The notes under the pieces are model-generated. The model did not search any database and was not told the origin of the DNA. It saw only the letters and a list, made by a program, of their open reading frames with translations. The translations under genes were made by a program, and so were the position numbers. Of a DNA stretch of 64,000 bases, positions 35,360-47,219 are shown in pieces. Within the stretch, counting starts at the first letter, position 1; each line of letters starts with the position of its first letter. The DNA comes from Ustulina deusta (taxonomy: Eukaryota; Ascomycota; Sordariomycetes; Xylariales; Xylariaceae): contig JAJNNX010000022.1 of assembly GCA_023159155.1 (NCBI GenBank), positions 62,001 to 126,000 on the forward strand, given 5' to 3'.

Positions 35360-36834
35360 TCATCCGCTGGGCCGGTCACTTGATTTTGCCCAAGGTGCTT
35401 GTGAGACCCTAAAAGCCTCATTTGCAGGATGTGGTTCGCGCTGTGGTTGTTGTGGTCTTGAAGTTGACTGGCCTGGCCCCCAAGGTGCTCTTGAATACGG
35501 TATTCCGGGCCCTGTGGGGGTAGGCATACTCGTCGCTTGAGCCCAGGGTGCAGCCGTGCCACTAGTAGTCGGCGACGTCGATGATGAGGCAATATGCTGG
35601 TTCGCCATGTGAACAGACTGTGGGGGTGTGCCGGCGTCTGGATCCTGGTCCCAGGAAAACAACGAACCGAAGTAGAAGTGTTGTACGACGGGGAACTTTG
35701 AGAGGACTTCAGCGTTGAACATTTTGATCATACCCTTTATCGAGCGTTAGAATTTAATTAATCATTATATAAGAAGGCACTTGGGCAGGTTATAAAAATT
35801 ACCTTGTTGATTTTGCCCCATCCATCCTTTATCCCAGAGACATCAAAAAGTATGGGGCTGTGTTCCCAGAAGGGCCCCTTTTTGACATCGTTGATGAAAC
35901 CAACTGCGGAGAAATACATGTATCGTTTTCTCTCTTCGTCGACGTAATCGGATTTAACGATCGATGCAGGTTTGGGGACTCGGAACAACGACCCCTCGGT
36001 AGGCATTGCTTCCGTCTCTGATATGGCCCGGGTGAGTTGAGCTGAGCCGTATATGTAGGATTGAAAAAAATGATCATCTAAGCCCCAGACTCCATGTGTA
36101 CCAGCGGGTTCGAGAGTATAAGTTAGAATTAAACGGCGTACCACCCGAAGGTACGGCTCGAAAACCCCAAGTACGATATTTCGTTCAATGTCACCGTTGG
36201 GATTTCCATCTTTGAACGCACCCAGCTTCCACAAGCACCCAAGGAAGGCCAGAAAACTTAACTCATGGCCCGTCCCGTAGTCAAGACGTTGTGCACTGCC
36301 AAAGGCTCCCAGAAGATAGGCTGTGAGTTCAACTTGAGCCGTTGATCCTTCTCCACTACCTCCTGAGCTATGCCTTAAGACTGACTCAGGGAGATGCTCT
36401 TCGAGAAGAGCTGTGGCTTGCGTCTCTAGCAACCGATACCATTTCCGGAAACTGATGTTCCCAAAGCGCCTTGGGCCTTGATCAGGGGGTGCTCTATCTA
36501 TGAAAGCTTCTAAGCTGGCGAGCATTTGCTGAAGCCCTCTTACAGATTCGACTGGCTGAATCTCATATTCGGAGCCGATTAGGAAAGTTTGGAATTTGTC
36601 TTTCCCATCGGGGCCCCTGAACTTACGGGGGCACATGGCTCGGTTGAGCTGGAGTACAAATATGCCGATGTCACGGTAGGCCTTGGAGGTCAAGAATTTG
36701 GCAACGTCCGGGCCATCATTGATCTGTTTGGCGGGACTGAGGAAGACATGAGGAGCTGTCGGGTCCAGTATCTCTAGGATAGGAAAAGAGCCCTTGGGTT
36801 GCTGTTGTATTGCGGGTTGTGGAGGAGGTTCCAT
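35360..36834 (-). CDS. RRD1: Serine/threonine protein phosphatase 2A activator (PTPA/RRD1)
   Basis: Exons 36834-35803 and 35734-35360 give 468 residues. The intron 35802-35735 (GTAATT donor, AAAG acceptor) joins [17 protein letters not shown] in frame. The open frame extends upstream of 36834 but without ATG, so [15 protein letters not shown] is the start. PTPA is a peptidyl-prolyl isomerase and chaperone that activates the PP2A catalytic subunit. Diagnostic stretches are [45 protein letters not shown] and [17 protein letters not shown]. The C-terminal 90 residues after [10 protein letters not shown] are a Pro/Ser-rich disordered tail of the kind seen in filamentous-fungal PTPA-1. Yeast has two paralogues (Rrd1 and Rrd2); the long tail favours the RRD1 type. 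Confidence 0.95.
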
Positions 36835-37933
36835 GTTGGAAAAGTGATCGGCGACTAGAATTGCAACTCTTGTTCCGTGTAGAGAAACTATGTTGCCGTA
36901 ACTAGTTGATATTGGTCTTAAGCCTATTCGAGAGTGTGCCAAGTACCTTGTAGGGTTGAAAGTTGAACAATATAAGGAAGTTACAATATACCTGGGTGCT
37001 GTTGTGGTAATTCACCCCACACCGGATGCCGTCATGTACTGTCCGTCAGCCAGAAAATTTCGGTACTTGCCGATACTCCCCGCCCTTTACACACCTGCTG
37101 TAGCTTGAGAGTTAGTGGAGAGAAAAGCTTTAGGTAGGTACTTAATTAGGTACCTAGGTAGGTACATTGTACCTTACCTAGTAGATAGCAAGCAGGAAGG
37201 ATCTAGCCCCCCGCTTGACCCACTACAAAACATGCTGTCTGGGCTGGAAACAGCCAAGCATACCAATTAATAATAGGTACTCAGGTAGGTAGATACCTGA
37301 TTAAGAGGTTGAATTGGACACTTTATCAGCATCTTGCTAGCCTGATATCTTCAGCCCCACGCAAGACTGACGCCATGCCATCAAGTCTGCCGCCTGGCCC
37401 TTGCAGCAAACACCTTCCTAACCTACCTATTTCGAAATTCAACAGTCACTAGAAAACCCGCCAGAACACTTCTCGGATCTTGCTGCAAAATTACCCAACT
37501 TATTCGGTCAGAATCCTTCACCATATCAGCAGCCTCGGACACCCAACGGTCTATTTGGAACCAACAGCCAGGTAACAGGGCTTCCAGCTACTCCATCAAC
37601 GCATCTTGATCATAGGCTTGGGGCTGGCGCCTCGAAGGACCGATTAATTTGGGGTTTTGTGTCGGCACATGACGGGATAAGTCAGGGGGCGCCTTCAAGC
37701 GCACATCTTCGGTCAGCCGCAGGAGCGTCGGGAGGGGGGTCACCTCTTGACACAGGCCAGAAAACCCATTTCTAGATCTGTCGACATCCTATTTTTTGAC
37801 AACTTTCTCTCTGCGAATGGGATGTGGGCCATTGCCATCGATTAATCGCCTTTTGATATGATGCCCAACTGAGCCTTCCCGTTCATCGCAGGCTAGCAAG
37901 TACTGGTGGGAACTACCTAGGATAGGAATTATC
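36835..37933. other. Divergent intergenic region with AGGTACCT cluster
   Basis: About 1.1 kb between two divergent starts, with the palindromic motif cluster at 37130-37300. No gene supported. Confidence 0.6.
37147..37160. repeat. Overlapping palindromes TAGGTACCTAGGTA
   Basis: TAGGTACCTA and TACCTAGGTA overlap. Further partial copies lie within 40 bp on both sides. Confidence 0.75.
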
Positions 37934-40534
37934 ATGGAGCCTCGAGGTCGATTGCGATCCCACGGGCAGGGATCGATTCGATCACCTACTGATCATTACC
38001 AGCGTAATCTATCCGCAGCCGAGAGTTCAGACGAAGACGACGATGATATCCCAGCTAATAAGCCTCCGAGTGTATCCCCCTCGAAACGGCTCTCCCTCTC
38101 CGCTACGCGCCTTTCCGTTCAAAGAGCAAAGCGGTCTCTTTCCGACACAGTCCGAGGTGGCATTGTGCTGTATCCTGGATCTAAACGGCCTAGGAATGGC
38201 TACAACATGGCACCCATTTCCCGAGAATCTCTTCCGCGCTCGACTCCGGATGCCTTGCGCGCCCGCAGTCCGACACATTTCTGCACGGACAGCCTCAGCT
38301 CCGAGGACGATGTTCGAGAAGGATTAGTCCGCAGCGTAAACGATGCACTCCGTCACCTACAAGCCCGACAAACCCAAGATGATACTGAACAACAGGTTGA
38401 GCTAGGAGGAGCACCGAATTTGCACGTCTTGCACAAGGCCGAGTCTGAGGAGTGGGGAGATGCTGGAAACTGTGTAGACATCCACCATTTGGTGCCAGGC
38501 ACTCTTCCTCTACACCCTGATGTCTTAAATGGCGTGGGTGAAGAGATCAAGCAAATACTGCCAGCCAGTGAAGGTCATAGTGCGACAGTGCCGGTAGGCG
38601 CTACACCGAATAGAGAAAAACAGGCACAAACAGAAGTACAAACACGAATGTATACCGTCTTACCGTCCCTACACGACAAGTGGGAGGTACCAAATTTACC
38701 TGGGCAGCCGATTGCGGTTGAGGAACACACCGAAGCTCCATTGTGTAGGAGTCAAACGCTACAGCCTACGAAGAAAAGAGGCAGACCGCCTAAATTTTCA
38801 GCAGAAACATCGCCGAATGAGGCACCGGACACCGGGAAAAAGAAATTAGGTCGGCCGAGGAAGCATTGTCCGCCTCTCCGCGATGAGACAGATAAGGACC
38901 ATAATGCGCGTATCGGAAGGCTACAGATGGGGATAATACCTTCGTTCTTGGGCCCAGATACTCAGGTACTTCGGCAGTCATCCCTGATACTAAACGACAC
39001 CACCCCGCAGACCGCCTCGGGGCTTGATCTGGAACCAAAAGCTGCGCCAGGGGAAGACGCAGTGTGGTCTTTGAATCATGCGGAGCTCAGCGTTCGAGAT
39101 ATCAACGTCGATAACCAAAGCACTGACTTTGGGCGTGACGATAAACTGACACAATGTGGTCCGATCGAATATAATGATGGGGGACATCCCGATTCTGATG
39201 CTAACAAAACCGACGGGACGCTCTCAGAATTTATTGATGGATTTGACAGTGATTCTGGAAGCCGCAGCGATGTAGATCGGTCATTCAAGGACAGCTTTGA
39301 ATGTGATGTGGATGCCTTCAACGCTCGCCAATTTAGTCATCTCGAAGAAGACGATGTTTTCGAAAGTCCCTTAGATGACGATGTCTTGGCTATCCACCTT
39401 GACCACCAGTCTCTTAAACAACTCTGCAAGCTTCTAGGTGATAACTCTTGGGCCGGAGTAAAGGATGGCTGGCAGTGGCAATATTTCCATTATGAAGATG
39501 CGAAAACTAAACCAGCCCGAGCTCTTCTATCACTACTCACAAAACTCGAGAGACTATACCAAGCGGCGCCAAAGGCTCCCAACTTGAAGGAGCAGAACCG
39601 GTTTTTAAGGGAGCATGCCGATATGTTACGATACTATTTTTATCAGATAAAAATAGTAGTCGAGCACATCCGCACTAAACGGCTGGAGATTCCTGAGCGT
39701 AACGAGACAACTCAAAATACCGACCCTCGTAAACGTAAGATGATGATGCGGGATCTTGTGTTATTCGTGATCCCTATGTTAGCCCATGTTCTCGCCTCGG
39801 TATGGGGGCTCGGCGGCAAAACATGGACAAAAATATCACCGGGGAAAACATCATTTACGAGTGCTACCGTTGAGCTCTTTAAGAGGGTGCTAGGCTGGAC
39901 CATGACACTCCATTATCGCTTGCTTAGTGAACTGGAGCGATGTCCTTTGGAAGAACGACCCGAAGGCCAGGGCGAGCAACAAGCTTGGCTTAGGCGGAAT
40001 GGCAGGAGAGAAGAGATCGGTCCTTTAATTGATAACTTATGTCAGGTTATTTTAGATGCGCCAGATCAGTTGGCCGAAACAAAAGCCCGTGCCGAGGAGG
40101 AGTTGAAACGACACCAGAGGCAACTTAGACGAGAGAAGCAACTCCAGATCGAACAGAAGGCGGCCGAAGAGGCGAGGCAGGCGTTGGTTGCAGAGCGGAA
40201 AAAGAAGTCGCTGTTGTCCACCCATGCTATTCATCATCGCCTCGGGTCCCCAGCAGTATCTTCTCAACCATCTTCCTCACTCACCCTAAGATCGACCGAA
40301 TGGTCAATCGAAGAGCAGAGATTACTCTTCTTGCGCATTCAAGCTTCGTTTCCTGTCTGTCCAGACTTGGACGATCTCCGCTGGGAGCTGAACAAGACGG
40401 TTGCACAGACGGTGGCTATGACAGAGCAGATACTTGAGAAGATGCTCGCAAGAGTATTAATAGGCTATTCAGCGGAGGAACGGGCTGCAGAACTTCGTCA
40501 GATTATGCATAACTCTGGCATGGTAGGATTATAG
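37934..40534 (+). CDS. AT-hook protein, function unknown
   Basis: A single uninterrupted exon of 866 residues; I do not recognise the family. The N-terminal 480 residues are largely disordered, Ser/Asp/Glu-rich, with basic nuclear-type patches. Two AT-hook cores lie close together: KKRGRPPKF (residue about 280) and KKLGRPRKH (about 302). A predicted globular, mostly helical region follows (about 490-715), beginning LDHQSLKQLCKLLGDNSW and including LVLFVIPMLAHVLASVWGLG, which could be mistaken for a membrane segment. A charged coiled coil (AETKARAEEELKRHQRQLR onward) spans about 715-760. The C-terminal 80 residues start STEWSIEEQRLLFLRIQ, which loosely resembles a Myb/SANT helix. Binding to AT-rich DNA in the nucleus is inferred from the hooks; everything else is open. 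Confidence 0.8.
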   Translation: MEPRGRLRSHGQGSIRSPTDHYQRNLSAAESSDEDDDDIPANKPPSVSPSKRLSLSATRLSVQRAKRSLSDTVRGGIVLYPGSKRPRNGYNMAPISRESLPRSTPDALRARSPTHFCTDSLSSEDDVREGLVRSVNDALRHLQARQTQDDTEQQVELGGAPNLHVLHKAESEEWGDAGNCVDIHHLVPGTLPLHPDVLNGVGEEIKQILPASEGHSATVPVGATPNREKQAQTEVQTRMYTVLPSLHDKWEVPNLPGQPIAVEEHTEAPLCRSQTLQPTKKRGRPPKFSAETSPNEAPDTGKKKLGRPRKHCPPLRDETDKDHNARIGRLQMGIIPSFLGPDTQVLRQSSLILNDTTPQTASGLDLEPKAAPGEDAVWSLNHAELSVRDINVDNQSTDFGRDDKLTQCGPIEYNDGGHPDSDANKTDGTLSEFIDGFDSDSGSRSDVDRSFKDSFECDVDAFNARQFSHLEEDDVFESPLDDDVLAIHLDHQSLKQLCKLLGDNSWAGVKDGWQWQYFHYEDAKTKPARALLSLLTKLERLYQAAPKAPNLKEQNRFLREHADMLRYYFYQIKIVVEHIRTKRLEIPERNETTQNTDPRKRKMMMRDLVLFVIPMLAHVLASVWGLGGKTWTKISPGKTSFTSATVELFKRVLGWTMTLHYRLLSELERCPLEERPEGQGEQQAWLRRNGRREEIGPLIDNLCQVILDAPDQLAETKARAEEELKRHQRQLRREKQLQIEQKAAEEARQALVAERKKKSLLSTHAIHHRLGSPAVSSQPSSSLTLRSTEWSIEEQRLLFLRIQASFPVCPDLDDLRWELNKTVAQTVAMTEQILEKMLARVLIGYSAEERAAELRQIMHNSGMVGL

Positions 40535-42363
40535 TTGAGGTTGGCATCGGGACATGGAGTGCGTTTCACGATGAATTATGGCTTTCATAAGATGCCCCCC
40601 TTCAGGCACCTAATGATCCCTGGTGGGAGTTCGATGAATGTTCTGAAACGCCATGCGAGCTCTGTATGAAGTATCCTTGGAGACGAGATGGTATCAGATA
40701 TAAACAGATCTGCACAGCCTTTCGAAGTCTGGCTAGGACGACCGCCACGTCATTTCTGAATTCCGTTATGTATGCAATGGATCCGTGTTACGTGCAGATT
40801 GCAGATGGAAATAGACAGTCGAATGACTAGGTAGCCAGCCACTGGTTGGATTGGGCACTGACTTCCGGGAGCCCAAGTCAGATAGAATGCACGGTGAATT
40901 GTACACCTACCTACATGTAGGTTGGCAGATGGTTCCGTACCTAGGTAGGAATAAAGCACGGAGAGTAGCCCATTGGTGTCTACCTGGGTACCTATTGCTC
41001 ACTAATTTACCTGACGTAACCATCTACCTTGAGAACCTGCAAGTGTATCCCTGTGTAGATACACTGCATCGAAATGGCGTGGTGGGAGAGGGAGCTGCTC
41101 GGGCCTCTTGATTTCTGGTGTCTCTCTGCGAGGTGGGAATACTGCCTACGTGTACAGAGGTGTCCTGGGTCTTTCCTAGGCATCAGCTAGATGGGCGCCT
41201 AGCACACGTCTCAATTCCGATTTATTGATTCACAAACACTGTCAACACGAGGTTATGCATCTGATAGAAGCTGTCGGGTTGGGGATTGGAGGCGACCATT
41301 GGGATAGTAGTGTAGCGTACATTAGTGTGTACCAGAGGTGTGTTCCTCAAGGCTCAAGGTGATAGCGTCTGGTCCAACATTCCCCGCCAACTACTGCCTA
41401 CTTCACGTGTGTATGTAGGCGAGTACGGGGGGCGATGGGGTTTATACGCTCTGTTAATTAAACTCAGAGGACATACGCTAGACCGTTGTAGGCTTGGTAG
41501 GGAACGAAAAGCCACGCTATTGCCGTCCTGGCCGGCTTGAGACCTGCCAGCCCCTGTACTTTGACCTGTGATGGTTGGTTTCCGCCAGTAATGGTTAGGT
41601 AGTTTCTAGGGTGTTTCGATCCCTGTGGGCCGATTATGTGGCCCCGGGCTCAGTCATTCCCCAATCTTGCAGCCCCCCGACCACCGCAATCCCGATGTAG
41701 TGACATTCTTTTTTAATGAGGTGAACTTGTAGTGCAGACACTTATCCCCTTTCTTTTTTTTCTCTTTCTTTCCCTCCCAGTTCACAAACCAGGCCCTGTA
41801 AATAGTCGCCCTGCATCCTCAGCAAGGCTAGCTGCGGTTTGCTGTTTTCGTTGCGTTTCGTTGTCGGCGTCAAACTTGGGCGACTCTGCAGTCCTGCAGT
41901 GTCTGATTGGAGATTGCTCTGATAATCTCAACCCTTCTCGGCGGAGCGACAGCGCCTATCGCAGGACTTGCTCGGCACCAGGGGCAGGAGAGTAAGGAAG
42001 CTTGGAGACCCGGGAGCTCTGACAGGCCAGTGACAACCCGACTCAAGCCCACCGTGCCATATCACAAGGAAACCCTCCTTTGTGACGTGTCTCAACGTGC
42101 ATCATCATATCTGTTCGTGATATAACTCGGTGCACATACCCCCGGGTTTATGCGACGTTCCCTCTGGATCTCTCTTCCTTCAATCCCCCTCGGCTGGCCT
42201 TGCGCATCGACTGCTGCCTGGCAAACATCGCAAATCACCCATATCTACCTCGGTAGCTAACCTGGAAGCCGATTCTCAGTGCCATTGACCACTCCCAAAC
42301 CCGGCATCTGCCGTCAACCCGAATCCATCTTGTTCCTCTGCCCAAGCTCTGTCGGCCGCCATC
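40535..42363. other. Intergenic and promoter region
   Basis: About 1.8 kb. AGGTACC-like words occur at 40905-41000, and a T/C-rich run at 41745-41780 precedes the coiled-coil gene and fits a fungal promoter. No gene supported. Confidence 0.5.
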
Positions 42364-45300
42364 ATGTCTGACTCCGAAGGCTTCGAGGTCGTGCAGCATG
42401 ACGAGTCCGTCCTCTCGAGCGAGGAGACGATCACTGCATCGCCCAAGACCACGACGAAGTCGCCCGCATCTTCAATTAAAACCGGAGGCTCTACACCCGC
42501 AAAGCGACCGGGTACTACGACATCCACCACTCGTCGGCCAGGCACCACCGCGACTAAAACAACGGCAAGCGCCACTGCACGAGCCGGGAGTACCCTTAGC
42601 AAGCCGCCAACACGACCTCCTGGAGGGACGACTGTCAAGAAGCCCGCTACACCTGCCTCGACTACAAACCATAGATCACACCCTTCTGTATCGGAGGACG
42701 ATAAGAAGAGGTCGACTATGACCTCCGCTGCGCGACGTTCCTCGGTTGTGCCGAGTGGACTAACCTCGTCGCCATCCAAGACGACTACGAGACCAACCAC
42801 AACGTCTACTACACCTACAATCAGAAAACCCGCTACTACGACAAGCAGTGCTACACCCCGAACTCCCGCAGCCCGGACGGCAGCCCCCACTGGCACTGCC
42901 AGCTCTCGCACAGTTACCAGTTCGAGCAGGAGGACGAGCGCCACCGGTGTTGGAGCTGACGCGAAGAAGCGTCTTTCTGCAGTAAACAGCTCTCCTGCCA
43001 CTTCAACAACAGTCAGACATGCCTCACGCCCCTCCACTTCCAGCTCAGGAACAGCTGCAAAAGAAGCCGACGATCTTAGAGCGAAACTTTCCGAGAAGGA
43101 ATCCGAGGTTGAAGCTCTGAAGGAGCAGATATCTACGTCTGAGGAGAAAATAATCGAGTTGGAAGCCAAGATCAGTGCTGGGGTTGATAGCGTGCAAAGT
43201 GCACAAGAATCTCTCCAAGGTCACGAAGAGGTGCTAGAGAGTTTGAAGGCTGCTCATGCGACCGAAAAGGAGGCACTAGGTACACGAATCTCTGAAGCCC
43301 TCGCAAAACTGAAGACTACCGAGGAAGAGCTTGACACCCATAGAGCTCAACTTGCGGAACTAACGAGCGCGCAAGACGCCAAAGACACCTCGATCAACGA
43401 ACTACAGGCTAAGCTTGAGTCTCTAGAGCTCGACAAGGATGCTGCTTCGAAAGACATTGAAGCTGCGTTGGTCCAGGCCGCAGAGGAACACGCTGCTAAG
43501 CTAGAAAACCTACAAAGTTTTTTGAAAGAGCAACAGCAATCTACGATTCAAGATTTGAAATCAGCCCATGCTATTGAGCTTGAGCAGGGCAAGGCGTCTT
43601 TCAGCGACCAGGAGAAGGCACTTGGCGATTTGAAAGCCGCTAATGAAGCCTTGCAAAACCAAATTGATGAACTGGCCTCTTCAAGAGAAAGTGTAGGGGC
43701 AGACAGCGCTTCCAAGATCTCTGCTCTAGAGGCCGAGCTTGCGGCGCTGAAAACGAATGCTGAACAAGATAGGGCCGCCCTTGCTGCTGCCCAGGCTGAA
43801 GTTGAAGAATTGAAGACAAAACTGACGGATTCCTTGGCTCTTGTGGATGCTACAAAGGAAGAGCTAGCCGCTTTTAAATCAGACTTCACTAATATGCAAC
43901 AAGAACTTGTCCAAGCTAAGACGGATGTGTCATCCAGTTCTGCCCTTGCCGTGCAAATTGAGGAAATGGAGGAGAGATACGAAAGACTAAATCAGGACCA
44001 CAAATCTTCCATCGAGACACATGAGAATCAATTGAGGCAGATTTCTAAAGACTACGAGGACGAGATCGAAAGTCTCAAAGGAGATGCCTTTTTTAAGCGC
44101 AAATTCCATGTTCTTGAAGAAGAACACACGGATCTCCGAACGAAATTTGACGAACTGACCAGCACACACAACACCGCAAGCGAAGCACACGCCGAAGAGC
44201 TGCAAGTTGCAAAAGCTGAACATGTAGCTGCTGTTCGTGCTTTAACTGAGAAAGAAGAAGAGCATCAGCAAGCCCTGGACGCCCTGCAGGCCAACCACGC
44301 CATGGAGGTAGAGAGTGCGAAGAGCGGTGCTTCTGCTGACAAAACTGCCCACCTTGAGGCACTCGAGTCCCTTAAAGCTAGTCATGCAAAACAGATTGAG
44401 ATCACCAAGGCAGAGAGCTCTGCTACTTTGGCTGCAGAGCTAGAAGCTTTAAAAGCAGCTCATGCCCAAGATTTACAACATCAAATAGATACAGTAAAAG
44501 CAGCACATACCAATGAAATCCAAGGCAAGAGCGAAGAGTTAGAAAAGTCAATAGCAGCCCACGCTGAAGAAATCCGGGCTCAAGCAGAGGCTCTAAAGGC
44601 AGAATATGCTGATGCGGTGACCGTTCAGAAAGCGGAGGCAGAAGCAGCTATTGCTGAACTGAAGGCTGCTCACGCCCAAGAGCTCTCGAGCAAGCAAGCA
44701 GATGACGGCGTTCTCCATACCCAACTAGAGGCAATGAAGCAAGCTGTTGAGGATGCACAAGCAGAACTCGAAAAAGCAAAAGAGGGCTATACGGCAAATA
44801 TCGACGCCCTCAAGAAGGAAAGCGACGATACCCACTCCGCCGAGGTGGAAAAGTTGATCACGATGCAATCCGAAGCTGTAGAGGCGGCCAAGAGCGATGC
44901 TTTGAACTCGCACAAGAGCGCCATCGACGCGCTCGAAGTTAAGCATGCCCAGGTCATTGAAGAACTGGCAAAGAGCCACGAGAGCAACCTTTCTGCCGAA
45001 ATCGAGAAAGTGCTTGCCATACAGTCTGAGGCAGCTGAGGCGGCGAAGAATGAGGCATCTTCTGCTCAGAAGCAAGCAATCGAAGCGCTCGAAGCTCAAC
45101 ATGCAGCTGCCATTGAAACTTTAGCTAAGGACTACGAAAGCAAACTTGCCACTTCAACTGCAGCTACCGCGCAGCACCAAGCGTCTGCTTCAGAATTAGA
45201 AGCTGCTTTAGTTGCTGCAAAGGGGGCTTTAGCGAAAGCTCAGTCTGAAGCCGAAAGCCTAGAAACTGAACTTGCCGACGCTAAGTCGAAAAGCGACGAA

Positions 45301-46394
45301 TTCCTTGCGAGAGCACAGGATGAAGCTGGACAACTTCATCAGCAGCTTGCAGAAGCCAAAATGCAGAATGTTGAGTTGATGGCTGAACTCGATGCCGTCA
45401 AGAATCAGAAGCCTGACACGTCCGTTGCCGATGCCCTCAAGATAGAATTGGAGGAACTGAAGAAGGTGCATGCTGATGCGGTCTCTCAGTCGGAAGCGTC
45501 GTCAGTGAAGGCTGTTGGTGACTTAGATGCGCTGCAGAAGGACATTGACGCTAAGAACAGCGATCTCGAGTCATTGAAGTCGCAGCTGGAAGCCGCTAAG
45601 GAAGATGCCCTCATCGCGCAGAAAGATCTCGAAGCACATCAGAATGACACAGCAGCAAAGATCAAGAGCCAGGAAGCCGATTACAAGGACATGTATGAGA
45701 ACTTCACGAACATGGTTGAAGAAGAGCAGAAAAGAAGGGCAGCAGCGGAAAAAGAAGCCAACGACACCAAGTCTAGATTTGCAGAGATGGAAGCTCAACT
45801 CAAAGTCAAGGACGCAGAGATTACGGAGGTCAAGGTTCGTATATTCACCCGCTGTCTTCAGCAATGTCCATGTTTCATGATTAAAATAATTAACGAATTA
45901 GTAGGCGGCCGCTGCAGCAGCTCCAGTCAAGAAGGGACTGTCGGCTAGTCGATTCGCAAATGACGATACCAATGGCACGGCTGATGAAGACGGTGTGGAA
46001 TCAGAGGCCTCCGAGACTGCAGGTGAGGAGTCAGATCATTCGTCGGCAGCGATGAGTGCGGTGCGCAAACCCTCACGCCCACCCCTTAGTTGCAAGTTGC
46101 AAACATACGCGCATCCCTGATTTTTATACCCCTCACGAGTGGTTCGTCTCTAGTAAAGATGATTGCTGACTTATGTGTTCCATCAGCTGGCTCAGGTTAA
46201 TCTGTCCCTTAGAGGCCTACAGGCCATTGATGACGATATGAGGGATCGCAACCTACGGTACGTAGAATCTATTTACGGGCAAGTCTGGTGAACAGTTTGT
46301 CGCTTCACAAAGGGTATGAAAGGGTTTCGCAGAGAACTAATTTGTTGTGTACAGCATGCTTAAGTCAATGACCGATGTGAAGCAAACCTCGTAG
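42364..46394 (+). CDS. Long coiled-coil protein, function unknown
   Basis: Four exons (42364-45834, 45905-46060, 46187-46257, 46355-46394) give 1245 residues; the last three exons are short. Residues 1-240 are basic and Ser/Thr/Pro-rich with many Thr-Thr-Arg/Lys patches (for example TTTSTTRRPGTTATKTTAS), disordered. Residues about 240-1150 are a nearly continuous coiled coil. It contains repeated motifs of the form EALKxxHAxxIE and AIEALEAxHAAxIE (about 44340-45120), which suggests internal tandem duplication. The C-terminus holds a short Ala/Gly region (KKGLSASRFANDD) and ends LRMLKSMTDVKQTS. The basic Ser/Thr tail joined to a rod resembles cytoskeletal or Golgi tethers, but no diagnostic domain is visible. 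Splice joins are inferred; the third requires the donor GTGCGC at 46061, since the earlier GTGAGG donor leads to a stop. Confidence 0.82.
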
Positions 46395-47219
46395 TGGGTA
46401 AATCATGTGACGACTTTGTCGAACATACATGTTGGTGTTGTCTTCAGGACATATTGCCCGTTCCTACCACAGGTTCCTGCCTTTTCCTATGCACAGCCTA
46501 TTTCGAAACTTCCTGTCCTCGTTCCATATTTCATGTCCATCTTGTTTCAGATTCGCAGCTAGCCAAGCTTGAGGTTTATTATCAAGCATTTAGTGGCGAT
46601 TATGTGTGGGCCATGTTGCTAGGCGAGGAGGTAAATATGTCAATTTTCTGCAACCGGTCGGAATAAATGTATGTAGTATGCTTCTCCGAGGGATTTGTCA
46701 ATTTCTGCGCCGGCTACCAAAGTCCAGTTGGTTAGTCTGGTTACTCTTGTGTGTTTAGTCGATAATGGACGATACCCCCTTTTGGCTCACCATTGCCTTC
46801 GCCTGTGACGACGCCCCTGCCTGGTGGATCCGGTCCCAAACAATTGAGATATGGTTGTTTCATGATCACGTCCTAATGCCTTGATTCCATGGGGTTCCCC
46901 CAGTTATGCAGCTGGGCTAGTTTCTCAATATCCGTAGCCGAAGCGCTGGTCCGAACGGGATTCCGTGTGGGGGTAACGGTTCGGACATTATCCACCAAAT
47001 TCATTGAGGTAGAGAATGCGGCGGAAATGCGGGGGCGGGTCCGTTCTATCAGTAGGATAAGTAGAAGTTTGAAAATTCGCTTCGGGGAGGCGAGCAGGCG
47101 CTTATAACTCACCTCCAAAATACTACGCAGTCGGTCGAACAAGGGGAGAGCGAGCATCGACTTCACATTCTACTGGCCAATCATATCCACCATCATCAGA
47201 ATCGCGAAAGCTTGCTACC
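46395..47219. other. Intergenic, no gene seen
   Basis: About 820 bp. The frame at 46394-46666 starts inside the previous stop region and shows no protein features. Confidence 0.5.

Noticed and set aside
42276..43169. 297-codon antisense frame over the coiled-coil N-terminus
   Set aside because: Val/Ala-rich translation that arises from the Thr/Ser codons of the sense strand.
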